The notes below the pieces were generated by a model. It was given only the letters and a program-made list of their open reading frames with translations. It was not told the origin of the DNA and ran no database searches. This document shows positions 28,098 to 38,279 of a stretch of DNA of 64,000 bases, in pieces; the first letter of the stretch is position 1, and the number at the start of each line of letters is the position of its first letter. Source of the DNA: Robiginitomaculum sp. GTDB taxonomy: Bacteria; Pseudomonadota; Alphaproteobacteria; Caulobacterales; Maricaulaceae. Both the position numbers and the translations under genes were made by a program. The stretch lies in assembly GCA_015485335.1 (NCBI GenBank), contig WFTT01000093.1, positions 18,075 to 82,074 on the forward strand, given 5' to 3'.

Positions 28098-29627
28098 ATG
28101 GCAACCAAGGGGGGGAAAACCACAAACGGTCTTATCGATAAGGCCGTCATTGATGTTGGGTCCAACTCTGTCCGGCTGGTTGTGTTTCGCACTCATGAGA
28201 CGTTTTTTCAGCCGATCTTTAACGAGAAAGTATTGGCCGGGTTGGGGCGCGGGGTGGCGCAGACCGGTAAGTTGAACCCGCAAGGCGTCGTGGCCGCCAT
28301 GGCCGCCCTGAAACGTTATAAACGCATCATCAAGGCCCGGGGGATCAGTAATGTTCTGGCCGTGGCCACCGCCGCTGTGCGCATTGCCAACGATGGTGCG
28401 GACTTTATCAAGGCGGTCAAAGACCAAACCGGATTGCGCATATCGATCATTGCCGGCCTGGAAGAGGCTCGCCTGTCTGCGTTGGGCGTAATCGCCGGGG
28501 CACCGGATGCGGTGGGGGTAATTGGTGATTTGGGCGGATCCTCGCTGGAACTGGTGCCGGTCGGCAAGGGCAGGGTAAAGCGGGGGATTTCCCTTCCCCT
28601 TGGGCCGTTGGCCATGCGTGCCGGCGGCGATATGGATATTAAGACGATGAGCGCCCGCATTGATGAGGCACTGGATGAAGCCTCGGCACAAATCACCACC
28701 AAGGGTAGTGGCAGTTTCTATGCCGTTGGCGGGGCGTGGCGTTCTCTGGCACTGGTGAATATGTCGCTGAGGGGGCATCCCTTGCGGGTTTTGCATAATT
28801 ATAGGATCAGCCGGGATGAAGCATTCGAGCTGGTGCATCTGGTGGGTTCCCAAAGCCCGGCCTCGCTGGCGCGTACCCCGGGTCTTTCTTCACGGCGGGC
28901 GCCTTTATTGCCCTATGCGGCCCTGTTGCTGGAGCGAATATTACAGCGTCAGTTTTTTGAAAGCGTGACCATTTCCGGCTATGGCTTGCGCGAAGGCCTG
29001 CTTTATGAAGAACTCGGCTCTAAGGCGCGAGCCAAGCATCCGGTGCTTGCCGGGGTGAAGGCCCTGGCACAACAAAATTGGTCATCCTCGCGCTTTGGCA
29101 GCGAAGTACAGCGCTGGTTGGAACCGGTGCGCGATGTGCTCAAATCTCCATTTGGCGAGCCACGTACCAATCTGATGATGGCAGCAGCCTGTCGGTTGGC
29201 GGATATTGGCGCGCGTCTGCACCCCGATCATCGGGCGCAGATTGCCTTTGATATTGTTTTATTTGCCCCCTTTGCCGGCCTGTCTCATGAAGAGCGTGTG
29301 GCCTTGGCCCTGTGTATTTTTTATCGTTACAGCGGGGAAACAACACCACCCCGCGGTGGCCTGATTGGCCATTTGCTGGGCAAAGAGCAAAAAGACTGGG
29401 CCTTGGGGCTGGGCATGAGCTTGCGATGCGCCGCCGCGGTCTCGGGACGCACATCCAAATTGCTAAAACGCACGCATGTGCATTTGCAGGATGATCAATT
29501 ATATCTGGTTGCCCGTGATGATGCCCAGGAATTGCTCACCGCCCGGGCCCAAAAACGACTACAGGAAATGGCCGCCGCTTTGGGGCTTGAAACCGGGCCG
29601 AGCCCTAACCTTGACGCGGCTCAATAA
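28098..29627 (+). CDS. ppx: Exopolyphosphatase (Ppx/GppA family)
   Basis: The protein releases phosphate from polyphosphate ends and may also hydrolyse pppGpp. The two ASKHA phosphate motifs are VIDVGSNSVRLVVF near the N-terminus and GVIGDLGGSSLELV. The last 200 residues form a helical, HD-like C-terminal region. Length (509 residues) is that of long Ppx forms. GGAG before the ATG supports the start. Its 3' end overlaps the convergent rnd gene by 23 bp. Confidence 0.94.
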   Translation: MATKGGKTTNGLIDKAVIDVGSNSVRLVVFRTHETFFQPIFNEKVLAGLGRGVAQTGKLNPQGVVAAMAALKRYKRIIKARGISNVLAVATAAVRIANDGADFIKAVKDQTGLRISIIAGLEEARLSALGVIAGAPDAVGVIGDLGGSSLELVPVGKGRVKRGISLPLGPLAMRAGGDMDIKTMSARIDEALDEASAQITTKGSGSFYAVGGAWRSLALVNMSLRGHPLRVLHNYRISRDEAFELVHLVGSQSPASLARTPGLSSRRAPLLPYAALLLERILQRQFFESVTISGYGLREGLLYEELGSKARAKHPVLAGVKALAQQNWSSSRFGSEVQRWLEPVRDVLKSPFGEPRTNLMMAAACRLADIGARLHPDHRAQIAFDIVLFAPFAGLSHEERVALALCIFYRYSGETTPPRGGLIGHLLGKEQKDWALGLGMSLRCAAAVSGRTSKLLKRTHVHLQDDQLYLVARDDAQELLTARAQKRLQEMAAALGLETGPSPNLDAAQ

Positions 29628-30759
29628 CGGCACGTTTGCCTTTCAGGGTTAGTGAAAGCTCACCTTTTTTCAAACGCAAGGCTTCTTTACCAAATGCCTC
29701 ATAGCGCCAGCCCTTCAAGGCAGGAATGTCGGCATCATCAAAGGCCGCAAGGCGTTCGATATCGGCGGCATTGGCAATCAGGCGAGGGGCCACACCCAGC
29801 TCTTCGGACTTGATACGCAATAATACTTTTAGCAATTCAACCACCGGCCCAAGGCCAGAGGGCATAACCGGCGGACGGGAGATTTGCGGGGCATGTTTTT
29901 CCGGATCCGACATGGCTTCGTTAATGGTGGACAAAAGGCCCTGTGCCATGGAAGAGCGCTCAAACCCTCTGGGGATGGCCCGCATCCTGCCCAAAGCCTC
30001 TATGGACCGGGGGGCCTGTTGCGCCAGCTCGTATATGGCATCATCTTTCAGGATGCGCCCACGCGGTTTATCGCGGGTTTGGGCCTCACGTTCGCGCCAG
30101 CGCGTGACCAGTCGCATGACGGCCAGCCATTGCGGCGAATATTTGCGAATTTTCATTCTGCGCCAGGCGTCTTCCGGGTCAAACTGGTAAATCGCGGGAT
30201 TGGTCAGGCCAGCCATTTCTTCATCAACCCAGCTCAACCGATCACGGTCCTTCAGGCGACCAATCAACAAGGGATACAGATCACGCAAATGGGTGACATC
30301 GCCAATGGCATAGATCAGTTGCTTGTCGGAAAGCGGTCGCCGTGACCAGTCAGTAAAACGCGAGCCTTTGTCCACGCTTTTCTTGAGCATTTTCTGTACC
30401 AGCGTGTCATAGCCGATGGAATCGCCCAGGCCCGCAGCCATGGCAGCAATCTGGCTGTCAAACAGGGGCAGGGGCACCTGTCCCATCAGGCGATAAAAAA
30501 TTTCAAGATCCTGGCGGGCCGCATGAAACACCTTGGTAATGCGGGTGTCGGCCATGACCGACAAGAACGGGCGCATATCCAGCCCATCGGCCAGCGGATC
30601 GATAATGGCCTCAACATCGCCGCCTGCCACCTGTATCAGGCAAAGTTTGGACCAATAGGTGCTTTCGCGCAAAAATTCGGTATCCACGGCGAAAAAGTCG
30701 GTCTGGCTCAATGCCTCACAGACGTTTTCCAGGGCGGCGTTATCGGTGACAATTACCAT
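29605..30759 (-). CDS. rnd: Ribonuclease D, Rnd
   Basis: RNase D is a 3'-5' exonuclease that trims tRNA and other stable RNA. The DEDDy active site is complete: FFAVDTEFLRE (ExoI), KVFHAARQDLEIF (ExoII) and YAIGDVTHLRDLYPLL (ExoIII). An HRDC domain follows around residues 210-290. At 384 residues it is full length. It is the last gene of a minus-strand operon, its start overlapping the end of the transporter gene by 7 bp, and it meets ppx tail to tail. Confidence 0.95.
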   Translation of the reverse strand: MVIVTDNAALENVCEALSQTDFFAVDTEFLRESTYWSKLCLIQVAGGDVEAIIDPLADGLDMRPFLSVMADTRITKVFHAARQDLEIFYRLMGQVPLPLFDSQIAAMAAGLGDSIGYDTLVQKMLKKSVDKGSRFTDWSRRPLSDKQLIYAIGDVTHLRDLYPLLIGRLKDRDRLSWVDEEMAGLTNPAIYQFDPEDAWRRMKIRKYSPQWLAVMRLVTRWREREAQTRDKPRGRILKDDAIYELAQQAPRSIEALGRMRAIPRGFERSSMAQGLLSTINEAMSDPEKHAPQISRPPVMPSGLGPVVELLKVLLRIKSEELGVAPRLIANAADIERLAAFDDADIPALKGWRYEAFGKEALRLKKGELSLTLKGKRAVIEPRQG

Positions 30760-32039
30760 GTGTTTTTTATCCGTCGATAGATCATGAAAAGGGCGAAAAG
30801 CAGGCTGAAAACGGCAATGCCAACATAGGCGCTGGACAGTGGTAAATTTGCCTGGGCCATGCCGATCAGTGCCAGTTGGCCGAACGAGGCACCGGCAGCG
30901 TTCATCACCGCCCCGCCAGCCAGAATGCGGGCGCGCGATTCTTCGGGCGCCCGATGCTGGGACATGGCCTGCAGGGGGACAACAAATACGCCGGAAAACA
31001 CTGCCATGGCAAAAAAGTCAAAGAGCAGTCGCCAGTTTCGTTTATCGGCAAAAAACTCATTCAGGCCACCAAGGGGCATGGCCGTACGCCCGGCGCTGGC
31101 CAGTAAGACATCGATGGCAAAAACAGAAAGCAAAACGGCCCCGGCTATGGAAAGCCATAATATATCCCGGTCCCGGTTAATGGCCGCACACCCTAGCGAG
31201 CCCAGCGCCGCACCAATGGTAAAGACCGCCATGAAAACCGATACAACACTGACATCCATGTACAGAACGTCATGAACCAATAACGGTAAAACGGTGGTGG
31301 AAGCCGCCCCCGCCGTCCAGAACCAGGCAACGCCGATCAGGGGGCGAAAGGCTTTTGGCTCGGTAAACAAAGTGGCCATGGTATGCCAGGTGCCCGAAAC
31401 AATATTCCAGTTTAATTTCAGGTGGGGGGCGGCGGCCGGTTTGGTGGGCATCATGCGCATGAATACCCATCCCAATACGGCCAGTGTAACCAGCAAGCCG
31501 CCAATGGTTTCCGGGCCAAAGGGGCGCCGTATCAGCAATATGCCGACCAAAGAGCCGCTAAGTATTGATAAAAACAAGGTGCCGCTGATCATGGCATTGC
31601 CGGGCACCAGTTCCTTTCGGCTGAGATATTGTGGCAAAGAGGCCTGTTTTGCCGGGGCAAAAATGGCCGACTGCGCCCCCATGAAGAACAGGGTGACAAA
31701 CAGGATCGGGCCGGAGTTCAGGATGAATCCTAACGCCGCGCTGAGCATCAGGATGATTTCAGCAAATTTGGTGTATTTCAACACCAGATCACGAGGGAAC
31801 CGGTCGGCGATCTGGCCGGCCAGAGCAGAAAACAAAAAGAACGGCAAGGTAAAAATTGTGGCTGCTACGGGCACCAGAACGCTGCGTGGAATGCCCTGTA
31901 AATGCAAACCACCAAACGTTATCAGGATGATCAGCGAGTATTTAAATACATTGTCGTTAAAACCGCCCAATGTCTGGGAGATAAGTAACGGTCCGAAACG
32001 GCGTTGCCTGACTAACTGAAACGCGGTGCTCTCGCTCAT
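30753..32039 (-). CDS. LplT-like MFS transporter (lysophospholipid type)
   Basis: This 428-residue MFS protein begins RRFGPLLISQTLGGFNDNVFKYSLIIL, which is the LplT pattern. QIADRFPRDLVLKYTKFAEI is the cytoplasmic loop between helices 2 and 3. LplT flips lysophospholipids across the inner membrane for re-acylation. In many bacteria it is fused or next to an acyltransferase/acyl-ACP synthetase (Aas); none is adjacent here. The ATG overlaps the stop of the UDG gene (ATGA), and the gene is coupled to rnd downstream. Confidence 0.82.
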   Translation of the reverse strand: MSESTAFQLVRQRRFGPLLISQTLGGFNDNVFKYSLIILITFGGLHLQGIPRSVLVPVAATIFTLPFFLFSALAGQIADRFPRDLVLKYTKFAEIILMLSAALGFILNSGPILFVTLFFMGAQSAIFAPAKQASLPQYLSRKELVPGNAMISGTLFLSILSGSLVGILLIRRPFGPETIGGLLVTLAVLGWVFMRMMPTKPAAAPHLKLNWNIVSGTWHTMATLFTEPKAFRPLIGVAWFWTAGAASTTVLPLLVHDVLYMDVSVVSVFMAVFTIGAALGSLGCAAINRDRDILWLSIAGAVLLSVFAIDVLLASAGRTAMPLGGLNEFFADKRNWRLLFDFFAMAVFSGVFVVPLQAMSQHRAPEESRARILAGGAVMNAAGASFGQLALIGMAQANLPLSSAYVGIAVFSLLFALFMIYRRIKNTW

Positions 32040-32719
32040 ATACTCTTATCCAGAAATGCGCGAACCGCCCTAAAAACGTCGTCGAACATGGCTTCGGTCA
32101 ACCGACCCGTATTGGTGTTATAACGCGAGCAATGATAGCTGTCGAACAATCGATAATGTCGCCCATTGCTGTGCAGATCATGCTCTGCTCCATGGCCAAA
32201 GGGGTAGGCGGCCCGGCGCAACCCCAGGGTGGAGATAATATTGTCGTGGGCGATCCGGCCCAGAGCGAATAGCGCAATAACGTTGGGCAAATGTGCCAGA
32301 CGGCTGACCAGAAATGGCCGGCAGTTGCGGGTTTCTTCGCCGGTGGGTTTGTTTTGTGGCGGTACACACCGCACCGCATTGGTGATCATGCAATCGTTCA
32401 GACGCAGATCATCCTGGCCATTTTTATCAAATTCACCAATGGAAAACCCTTGCTTGGCCAAGGCCTTATAGAGCAAATCTCCAGCACCATCGCCGGTAAA
32501 GGGCCGCCCGGTTCGATTAGCTCCCCCGCGCCCTGGGGCCATGCCGATGATCAACAGGCGCGCTGTTTCATCACCAAAAGAATCAACCGGGCCATTATGC
32601 CAAGTGGGTTCGGCCAAGGCGATTTCCTTGATATAGGCTACCAAACGCGGACACAAGGTACAGTCATAAGGGGCCTCGGGCGGGATCACAGCAGACGGAG
32701 ATGGCGTATTTTTAGCCAT
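32036..32719 (-). CDS. Uracil-DNA glycosylase, family 5 (UDGb type)
   Basis: Family 5 enzymes excise uracil and other deaminated bases from DNA. The active-site motif is LIIGMAPGRGGANRTGRPF, with Gly-Ala in place of the catalytic Asp of other families. The C-terminal motif is YHCSRYNTNTGRL. Cysteines of CTLCPR and of NAVRCVPP and NCRPF would bind the 4Fe-4S cluster. From the ATG at 32719 it has 227 residues; a GTG one codon earlier is possible. Both overlap the stop of the NYN gene, so translation is coupled. Confidence 0.93.
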   Translation of the reverse strand: MAKNTPSPSAVIPPEAPYDCTLCPRLVAYIKEIALAEPTWHNGPVDSFGDETARLLIIGMAPGRGGANRTGRPFTGDGAGDLLYKALAKQGFSIGEFDKNGQDDLRLNDCMITNAVRCVPPQNKPTGEETRNCRPFLVSRLAHLPNVIALFALGRIAHDNIISTLGLRRAAYPFGHGAEHDLHSNGRHYRLFDSYHCSRYNTNTGRLTEAMFDDVFRAVRAFLDKSI

Positions 32720-33279
32720 CACAACGCGCCGGCATCATCGTCATCGCGCAGCGGACGCCCAAGCAGGGGTGCCAGATCACTCAATTCTATAAAGGAATCT
32801 GCAACGCGGCGCAGGTCATCAGAGGCAACCGGCGGATTGGACAAGGTTGTAGAGACAACCGAAACCCGCACGCCTTTGCGCTGTATGGCTTTGACCAGAG
32901 GGCAGAAATCGCCATCTCCGGAAAATAAAATGATATGGTCCAGCCAGTCTGCTGCGGACAGGGCATCAACGGTTATATCAACATCCATATCGCCCTTAAT
33001 CCGTTTTCGCCCACTGGATATATCCGTATATTCCTTGGCCGATTTGGTGATGATGGTGAAACCGTTATAGTCGAGCCAGTCGACCATTTTTTTTAGGGGA
33101 GAGAATTCCTGGTCTTCCACCAGGGCGGTATAATAATTGGCACGAACCAGGCGACCACGCCGCCGAAATTCATCCAGCAGTCTGGAATAGTCTATTTCGA
33201 TATCCAGTGCCCGCAAAGCAGAGTAGAAATTAGCGCCATCTATAAAAAGCCCAAGGCGTTCATCGGGATAAAAAGCCAT
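32719..33279 (-). CDS. NYN-domain (LabA/DUF88-like) putative ribonuclease
   Basis: The product (186 residues) is a PIN-like NYN domain. The acidic active-site residues appear in LFIDGANFYSAL, GDMDVDITVDAL and LFSGDGDFCPLV. NYN proteins are metal-dependent RNases; the exact substrate of this subgroup is unknown to me. The acidic tail (DDDDAGAL) is disordered. It is the first gene of an operon with the uracil glycosylase, the LplT-like transporter and RNase D, so two of the four gene products act on RNA and one on DNA. Confidence 0.88.
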   Translation of the reverse strand: MAFYPDERLGLFIDGANFYSALRALDIEIDYSRLLDEFRRRGRLVRANYYTALVEDQEFSPLKKMVDWLDYNGFTIITKSAKEYTDISSGRKRIKGDMDVDITVDALSAADWLDHIILFSGDGDFCPLVKAIQRKGVRVSVVSTTLSNPPVASDDLRRVADSFIELSDLAPLLGRPLRDDDDAGAL

Positions 33280-33312
33280 GAATATAATCTCTCAAAATAA
33301 TGGATCAAAAAA

Positions 33313-33843
33313 GTGGGTCAGCGAAAATTCTTGGGCATAAAGAAAGCCTATATCGGCTTTGGTGCCAACCTCCCTTATGCAAAACATGCACCTGCAGACA
33401 CGATTTTAGGGGCGAAATCGGCCTTGACGGCCAAAGGCATTCGCGTGTTGCGGTTTTCCCGATTGTGGCAAAGTCCGGCCTGGCCAGATCCATCCGAGCC
33501 GGCTTATGTAAATGCAGTGGCCGAAGTGGCGACCAACTTGCCCCCCCACAGGCTGTTACAAACCCTGCGGGGGGTCGAGCGTCAGTTTGGCCGCCGGCGC
33601 TCTTATCGCAATGCGTCGCGCACCCTGGACCTTGACCTTTTATCCTATGAAAACCTGTGTTTGCGTACCCTGCATTTAACCTTGCCCCATACGGGTATCG
33701 AGAGCCGGGCATTTGTCTTGCTGCCCATGCAAGATATCGCATCGGAGTGGCGTTTGCCGGGCAAGGGAAAAGCACTGGCCGTGATGATAAAGGCGTTATC
33801 AGCACAAAGCCGGGACGGGGTTTTGCCTCTGAATGGCAAATAA
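33313..33843 (+). CDS. folK: 2-amino-4-hydroxy-6-hydroxymethyldihydropteridine pyrophosphokinase, FolK
   Basis: FolK (HPPK) transfers pyrophosphate from ATP to the pterin, a folate synthesis step. AYIGFGANLPY opens the fold. NAVAEVATNLPPHRLLQTL, RNASRTLDLDLLSY and RAFVLLPMQDIASEW follow in family order. Length is 176 residues from a GTG at 33313. A TTG at 33331 lies closer to the conserved N-terminus. The neighbours (NYN divergent, rpoZ downstream) are not folate genes. Some motif residues differ from consensus (TGIESR for HPR) but the fold is clear. Confidence 0.9.
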   Translation: MGQRKFLGIKKAYIGFGANLPYAKHAPADTILGAKSALTAKGIRVLRFSRLWQSPAWPDPSEPAYVNAVAEVATNLPPHRLLQTLRGVERQFGRRRSYRNASRTLDLDLLSYENLCLRTLHLTLPHTGIESRAFVLLPMQDIASEWRLPGKGKALAVMIKALSAQSRDGVLPLNGK

Positions 33844-33880
33844 ATGTGCAAACAACTGTATTCTAGGCGATATTGAGACT

Positions 33881-33908
33881 TGCATAGCAGCGGGTGCAAG
33901 GCTATGCA
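33881..33908. promoter_or_regulatory. Inverted repeat in the rpoZ leader
   Basis: TGCATAGC at 33881-33888 is repeated in inverted form as GCTATGCA at 33901-33908, with a 12-nt loop, in the 110-bp gap before rpoZ. It could be an operator or an mRNA hairpin. It also overlaps a weak promoter-like pair, TTGCAT and TATGCA, spaced by 17 bp. Confidence 0.3.
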
Positions 33909-33953
33909 GTCGCGTTTCCACAATGGTTTTTTGCCCAGATACCGGAGTGCCAT

Positions 33954-34313
33954 ATGGCTCGCGTCACCGTCGAAGATTGCATTGAAAAAGTCGATACCCG
34001 TTTTGACCTTATCTTGCTGGCCGCACATCGTGCGCGCTCTATCCTTTCGGGTGCCCCCTTGCTGGTCGATCGTGACAACGATAAAAACCCGGTTGTGGCT
34101 CTGCGTGAAATTGCCGACGAAGCCATCAGTGTGGACACGTTGACGGAAAGTCTGGTCTCTAGCCTGCAACGGGTGTTGCCCGAAGAAGATAGTGGTGAAG
34201 AAACCGAGCGCATGGCGATCGAGCACCAAAAAGCAGATGCGGCCATTTCCGAAGTGGATATGCTCAAAGCGCTGACTGCTGACCGCGATGGCGCCCCAGA
34301 CAACCGTTTCTGA
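33954..34313 (+). CDS. rpoZ: RNA polymerase omega subunit, RpoZ
   Basis: Omega helps fold and hold the beta' subunit and, with it, forms ppGpp site 1. [23 protein letters not shown] is the conserved omega N-terminus, and [13 protein letters not shown] the second motif. The ATG at 33954 has GGAG 7 nt upstream; the longer frame from 33894 is not supported. Product: 119 residues. It heads the run leading into the (p)ppGpp synthetase gene, the usual partnership in proteobacteria. Confidence 0.96.
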   Translation: MARVTVEDCIEKVDTRFDLILLAAHRARSILSGAPLLVDRDNDKNPVVALREIADEAISVDTLTESLVSSLQRVLPEEDSGEETERMAIEHQKADAAISEVDMLKALTADRDGAPDNRF

Positions 34314-34332
34314 AGCTATGGCTGAGGCGACC

Positions 34333-36561
34333 ATGTCGCCAGTTACATCACCGTCCCTGCCGGGCGGCGTTCCCGGACCTATACCAACAGCCGAAGACCT
34401 GATCGCCGGTATCAAGGCCTATTATCCAGGCGTTGATGAAGCGCTGATCCGGGATGCCTATGCCTTTTCCCGGGAAAAGCACGGCGAACAATTGCGGGCA
34501 TCGGGCGAGCCATATTACGGACACCCGGTCAATGTAGCATCCATACTGATCGGACTGCACCTGGACCCGGCAAGCATTGTTACGGCTTTGTTGCATGACA
34601 CGGTCGAAGATACCGAGGTCACGCTGGATGATCTGCGCGAACGGTTTGGCGAAGAGGTAGCCTTTCTGGTTGATGGGGTTACCAAACTTGGCAAGCTGGA
34701 ACTGATTTCTGCACGAACTCAACAAGGCGAAAATCTACAAAAGTTCGTGCTGGCCATCACCAAGGATGTACGGGTGCTGTTGGTCAAGCTGGCTGACCGC
34801 CTGCACAATATGCAGACACTTAATTTTATTCCCAGAAAAGAAAAACGCGAACGGATCGCCCGCGAAACTGCTGAAATCTATGCCCCACTGGCACGGCGCA
34901 TTGGCATTCAGAAAATCTGTGCCGAGCTGGAGGATCTTTCCTTTCGCTGTTTGAACCCGCCGGCCTATGTTTCAATTACCCGCCGCCTGCAGGCACAGCG
35001 TGAACGCACATCTGCCGAAGTGGGCAAAATGTCCCGAGCCATATCCGAACGGGTGATGGCGGCGGGTATTTCGGCGCGGGTTTTTGGTCGGGAAAAACGT
35101 CCATTTTCAATCTGGCGAAAACTGGAACGCCAGGCCATCACCTTTGACGAACTGGCCGATGTCTATGCATTTCGGATTATTGTTGACAATCCCGAAGATT
35201 GTTACCGGGTGCTTGGGCTGATCCACACAACATGGCGCTGTGTGCCCGAACGGTTTCGTGACTTCATTTCCGTGCCAAAGCCAAATCGTTACCAATCTTT
35301 GCATACCACCGTCATCGGACCGGGTAATATCAAGGTGGAATTGCAAATCCGTACCGAAGAAATGGACCGTATTGCCGAAGAGGGCGTGGCCGCGCACTGG
35401 CGCTATAAACAGGGCGGGTACGCCTATGACACGGTTGCCGGTGGGGATCCGCTGGAAATGCTCAAACCATTATTGGAAATTCTGGAATTTGGTGGCGAGC
35501 CCGAAGATTTTCTGGAACATGCCAAGCTGGAAATGTTTCAGGACCAGGTGTTTGCCTTTACCCCCAAGGGAAAACTGATTTCCCTGCCGGCCGGGGCTAC
35601 GGCGCTGGATTTTGCCTATGCGGTTCATACCGACATTGGCGATGATTGCGTCGGGGTGAAAATCAATGGCCGGGAACGGCCGTTGCGGACCTCGCTCAAT
35701 AATGGCGACTCGGTGGATATTATTCGTGGCGGGGTTCCTGGGCCACCCCACGGCTGGGAAGGCATGGTGGTGACCGGGCGCGCACGTTCGGCCATCCGGC
35801 GTCTGATCCGCGAAGTGGAGCGCCAGGAATTTGAGAAACTGGGACGGGCGTTTGTAGACCGGCTGTTGCGGCGCGAAGGTCTCAAAGGCACGGTGGTGCT
35901 AAGAGAGGCCCGCAAACGGCTGGGGCTGAAAACCAATAAAGAATTGTATGGCCAGGTGGGGCGTGGGCAGTTGCGCACCGACAAGTTGATGGATGCGTTG
36001 TTTCCAGGCAGGGCCGATCAGGGCGCAGAGCATATCAATCAGCGTGAATTGATCAGTGATGAAACCGCGCGCTATTATATCAAGGGAAATGGTATCAAGG
36101 CCAACGCCCCCTTACATCTGGCGCAATGCTGTTCTCCATTACCAGGGGATCGTATCGTCGGGGTGAGGGTGTCTGGCAAAGGGATAATCGTACACACGAT
36201 TGATTGTGAATTGCTGGCAGATTATGAAAATAACGAAGATGATCTGATCGATCTTAGCTGGACGCCCCAGGCCGGCACACAATCTGCATCCATTGGGCGC
36301 ATTCTGGCGACCGTAGTTCACCAGCCCGGGGCCTTGGCCGAAATCGCCGATGCTGTTGGGCGCTCCAAGGGGAATATAATGGATGTGCGTTCCATGACCC
36401 GTTCCCCGGACTTTTTCGATATGTCTTTTGATGTCGAAGTGCTAGGAGCCCGCCACCTTTCCCATATTGTTGCCGCCATGCGGGCGTGCAGTTGCGTGGT
36501 CTCTGCGCATCGCGCCAGAGCCAGCAGCCCTACAGAAGGTCAAAGTCATGAACACAAATGA
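34333..36561 (+). CDS. rsh: Bifunctional (p)ppGpp synthetase/hydrolase, Rsh
   Basis: This long RelA/SpoT homologue makes and degrades (p)ppGpp, the stringent-response alarmone. The hydrolase HD domain is intact: [20 protein letters not shown] and [12 protein letters not shown]. The synthetase has [21 protein letters not shown] domain ([20 protein letters not shown]), a Cys-containing region ([11 protein letters not shown]) and a C-terminal ACT domain follow. The start is uncertain: ATG codons at 34288, 34318 and 34333 are possible; 34333 is chosen for its GAGG at 6 nt, giving 742 residues. With 34288 it would overlap rpoZ by 26 bp. Confidence 0.96.
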   Translation: MSPVTSPSLPGGVPGPIPTAEDLIAGIKAYYPGVDEALIRDAYAFSREKHGEQLRASGEPYYGHPVNVASILIGLHLDPASIVTALLHDTVEDTEVTLDDLRERFGEEVAFLVDGVTKLGKLELISARTQQGENLQKFVLAITKDVRVLLVKLADRLHNMQTLNFIPRKEKRERIARETAEIYAPLARRIGIQKICAELEDLSFRCLNPPAYVSITRRLQAQRERTSAEVGKMSRAISERVMAAGISARVFGREKRPFSIWRKLERQAITFDELADVYAFRIIVDNPEDCYRVLGLIHTTWRCVPERFRDFISVPKPNRYQSLHTTVIGPGNIKVELQIRTEEMDRIAEEGVAAHWRYKQGGYAYDTVAGGDPLEMLKPLLEILEFGGEPEDFLEHAKLEMFQDQVFAFTPKGKLISLPAGATALDFAYAVHTDIGDDCVGVKINGRERPLRTSLNNGDSVDIIRGGVPGPPHGWEGMVVTGRARSAIRRLIREVERQEFEKLGRAFVDRLLRREGLKGTVVLREARKRLGLKTNKELYGQVGRGQLRTDKLMDALFPGRADQGAEHINQRELISDETARYYIKGNGIKANAPLHLAQCCSPLPGDRIVGVRVSGKGIIVHTIDCELLADYENNEDDLIDLSWTPQAGTQSASIGRILATVVHQPGALAEIADAVGRSKGNIMDVRSMTRSPDFFDMSFDVEVLGARHLSHIVAAMRACSCVVSAHRARASSPTEGQSHEHK

Positions 36562-37135
36562 TGTCTTAGAAGTTTTTCGTGATGCCGGTGCATTGCTGGA
36601 AGGGCATTTTGTGCTCTCTTCGGGACGTCACAGCCCGTTTTTTTTGCAAAAAGCCTTTGTGTTCATGAATCCCGATAGCACGGAAACACTGTGTAAGGCA
36701 CTGGCCGAAAAAATTGCCGAAGCGGATTTGGGTCCATTGGATGCCATTGTTTCCCCGGCGGTTGGCGGCATTATTCCGGGCTATGAAACCGCACGGCACA
36801 TGAAATTGCCGGCCATGTATGTGGAACGCGATGATGGAAAATTTTGTCTGCGGCGTGGGTTTTCTCTTAAACCAGGTGCGAAGGTGCTGATTGTTGAAGA
36901 TATCGTCACCACCGGGCTTTCTTCGCGTGAATGTATCGAGGCGGTACGGGCGCTGGGCGCCAATGTGGTGGCCGAGGCCTGTCTGATTGATCGCTCGGGC
37001 GGCAAGGCTGATGTAGGCGCGCCTTTGATATCGCTGGCCTGTGTGGATTTTCCCACCTACGCCGCCAACGAATTACCACCTGAATTGGCGGCAATTACGC
37101 CTCATAAACCCGGCAGCCGGGATTTGCACGCATGA
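36548..37135 (+). CDS. pyrE: Orotate phosphoribosyltransferase, PyrE
   Basis: PyrE joins orotate and PRPP to give OMP in pyrimidine synthesis. The PRPP motif is [14 protein letters not shown], and [16 protein letters not shown] marks the N-terminal hood. The ATG at 36548 lies 14 bp inside the end of rsh; a longer frame from 36467 is unlikely. Product: 195 residues, in the range of the compact OPRTs of alphaproteobacteria. Its stop overlaps pdxJ (ATGA). Confidence 0.95.
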   Translation: MNTNDVLEVFRDAGALLEGHFVLSSGRHSPFFLQKAFVFMNPDSTETLCKALAEKIAEADLGPLDAIVSPAVGGIIPGYETARHMKLPAMYVERDDGKFCLRRGFSLKPGAKVLIVEDIVTTGLSSRECIEAVRALGANVVAEACLIDRSGGKADVGAPLISLACVDFPTYAANELPPELAAITPHKPGSRDLHA

Positions 37136-37881
37136 GTCCGCGCCTCGGTGTGAATATTGACCATGTGGCAACGATCCGGAACGCCCGGGGCGGGGACTAC
37201 CCTGATCCTGTAAAGGCGGCCCAGATCGCAGCCAGTGCCGGCGCCGATGGCATTACGGCTCATTTGCGTGAAGATCGGCGTCATATTACCGATCATGACA
37301 TCATACGCCTGGGTAAAGATATTCATCTGCCGCTGAACCTGGAAATGGCGGCGACCGATGAAATGCTGGACATTGCCTTGAATGCCCGCCCCCATGCGGC
37401 CTGCATCGTGCCAGAAAAGCGCGAGGAGCGGACCACCGAAGGAGGGCTGGATGCGGCGGGACAGCATAACCATTTGGCGCGCTTTGTACGCCTGCTTCGT
37501 GAAAATGGCACCCGGGTCTCCCTGTTCATAGAGCCTTCGCAAGCGCAATTAGAAGCCGCTCTGTCTCTGGGCGCTCCTGTAGTAGAGCTGCATACCGGAG
37601 CCTATGCCGATGCCTGTAATGCGGGCGACAGTCAAAAAGCAGCCTCCATACTGGATGACCTGATCAAGGCAGCAGACTTTGGGGCCAAGGCCGGTCTGGA
37701 GATCCATGCTGGCCATGGGCTGACCTATGACAGTGTGATGCCGGTTGCCGCCATTGCCCAGGTGAAAGAGCTGAACATTGGGCATTTTTTGATCAGTGAA
37801 GCAATTTTCTGTGGTCTGCATCAGGCTATCTGTCATATGCGCGACCTGATTGCACAGGCTCGTCACGAGGCCTTGTCATGA
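37132..37881 (+). CDS. pdxJ: Pyridoxine 5'-phosphate synthase, PdxJ
   Basis: PdxJ condenses 1-deoxyxylulose 5-phosphate and 3-amino-2-oxopropyl phosphate to pyridoxine 5'-phosphate (DXP-dependent vitamin B6 route). [17 protein letters not shown] at the N-terminus, [11 protein letters not shown] and [10 protein letters not shown] are diagnostic. It is a TIM barrel of 249 residues. It overlaps pyrE and acpS by ATGA on each side, a gene order shared with many alphaproteobacteria. Confidence 0.97.
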   Translation: MSPRLGVNIDHVATIRNARGGDYPDPVKAAQIAASAGADGITAHLREDRRHITDHDIIRLGKDIHLPLNLEMAATDEMLDIALNARPHAACIVPEKREERTTEGGLDAAGQHNHLARFVRLLRENGTRVSLFIEPSQAQLEAALSLGAPVVELHTGAYADACNAGDSQKAASILDDLIKAADFGAKAGLEIHAGHGLTYDSVMPVAAIAQVKELNIGHFLISEAIFCGLHQAICHMRDLIAQARHEALS

Positions 37882-38276
37882 TTTTAGGAATTGGGGCCGA
37901 TCTTTGCGACATTACCCGCATTGAAAAAACGCTGACACGCTTTGGTGAGCGCTTTACCAATCGCGTCTTTACGCCGGTTGAGCGAGAAAAGTCAGACCGG
38001 CGCAAGGAACGGGCGGCCTCTTATGCCAAACGTTTTGCCGCCAAGGAGGCCTGTTCCAAGGCTTTGGGAACCGGGGTGAAGTTCGGCGTGGCCTGGCGCG
38101 AACTGGGCGTGGTGAACCTGCCTTCGGGCAAACCAACCATGGTGTTGGCCGATGGAGCGGCGAAGCGGCTGGACGAGCTGACCCCAAAGGGGTATCAGCC
38201 CTTCATCCATTTAACGATCACAGATGATTACCCTTTGGCGCAAGCCTTTGTTGTGATCGAAGCAAGGAAAACCTGA
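37878..38276 (+). CDS. acpS: Holo-[acyl-carrier-protein] synthase, AcpS
   Basis: AcpS moves phosphopantetheine from CoA to a serine of acyl carrier protein. The magnesium-binding Asp is in [14 protein letters not shown] and the Glu in [15 protein letters not shown]. Length (132 residues) fits the trimeric AcpS type. The start overlaps the pdxJ stop as ATGA, and lepB begins 3 bp after its end. Confidence 0.96.
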   Translation: MILGIGADLCDITRIEKTLTRFGERFTNRVFTPVEREKSDRRKERAASYAKRFAAKEACSKALGTGVKFGVAWRELGVVNLPSGKPTMVLADGAAKRLDELTPKGYQPFIHLTITDDYPLAQAFVVIEARKT

Positions 38277-38279
38277 ACC

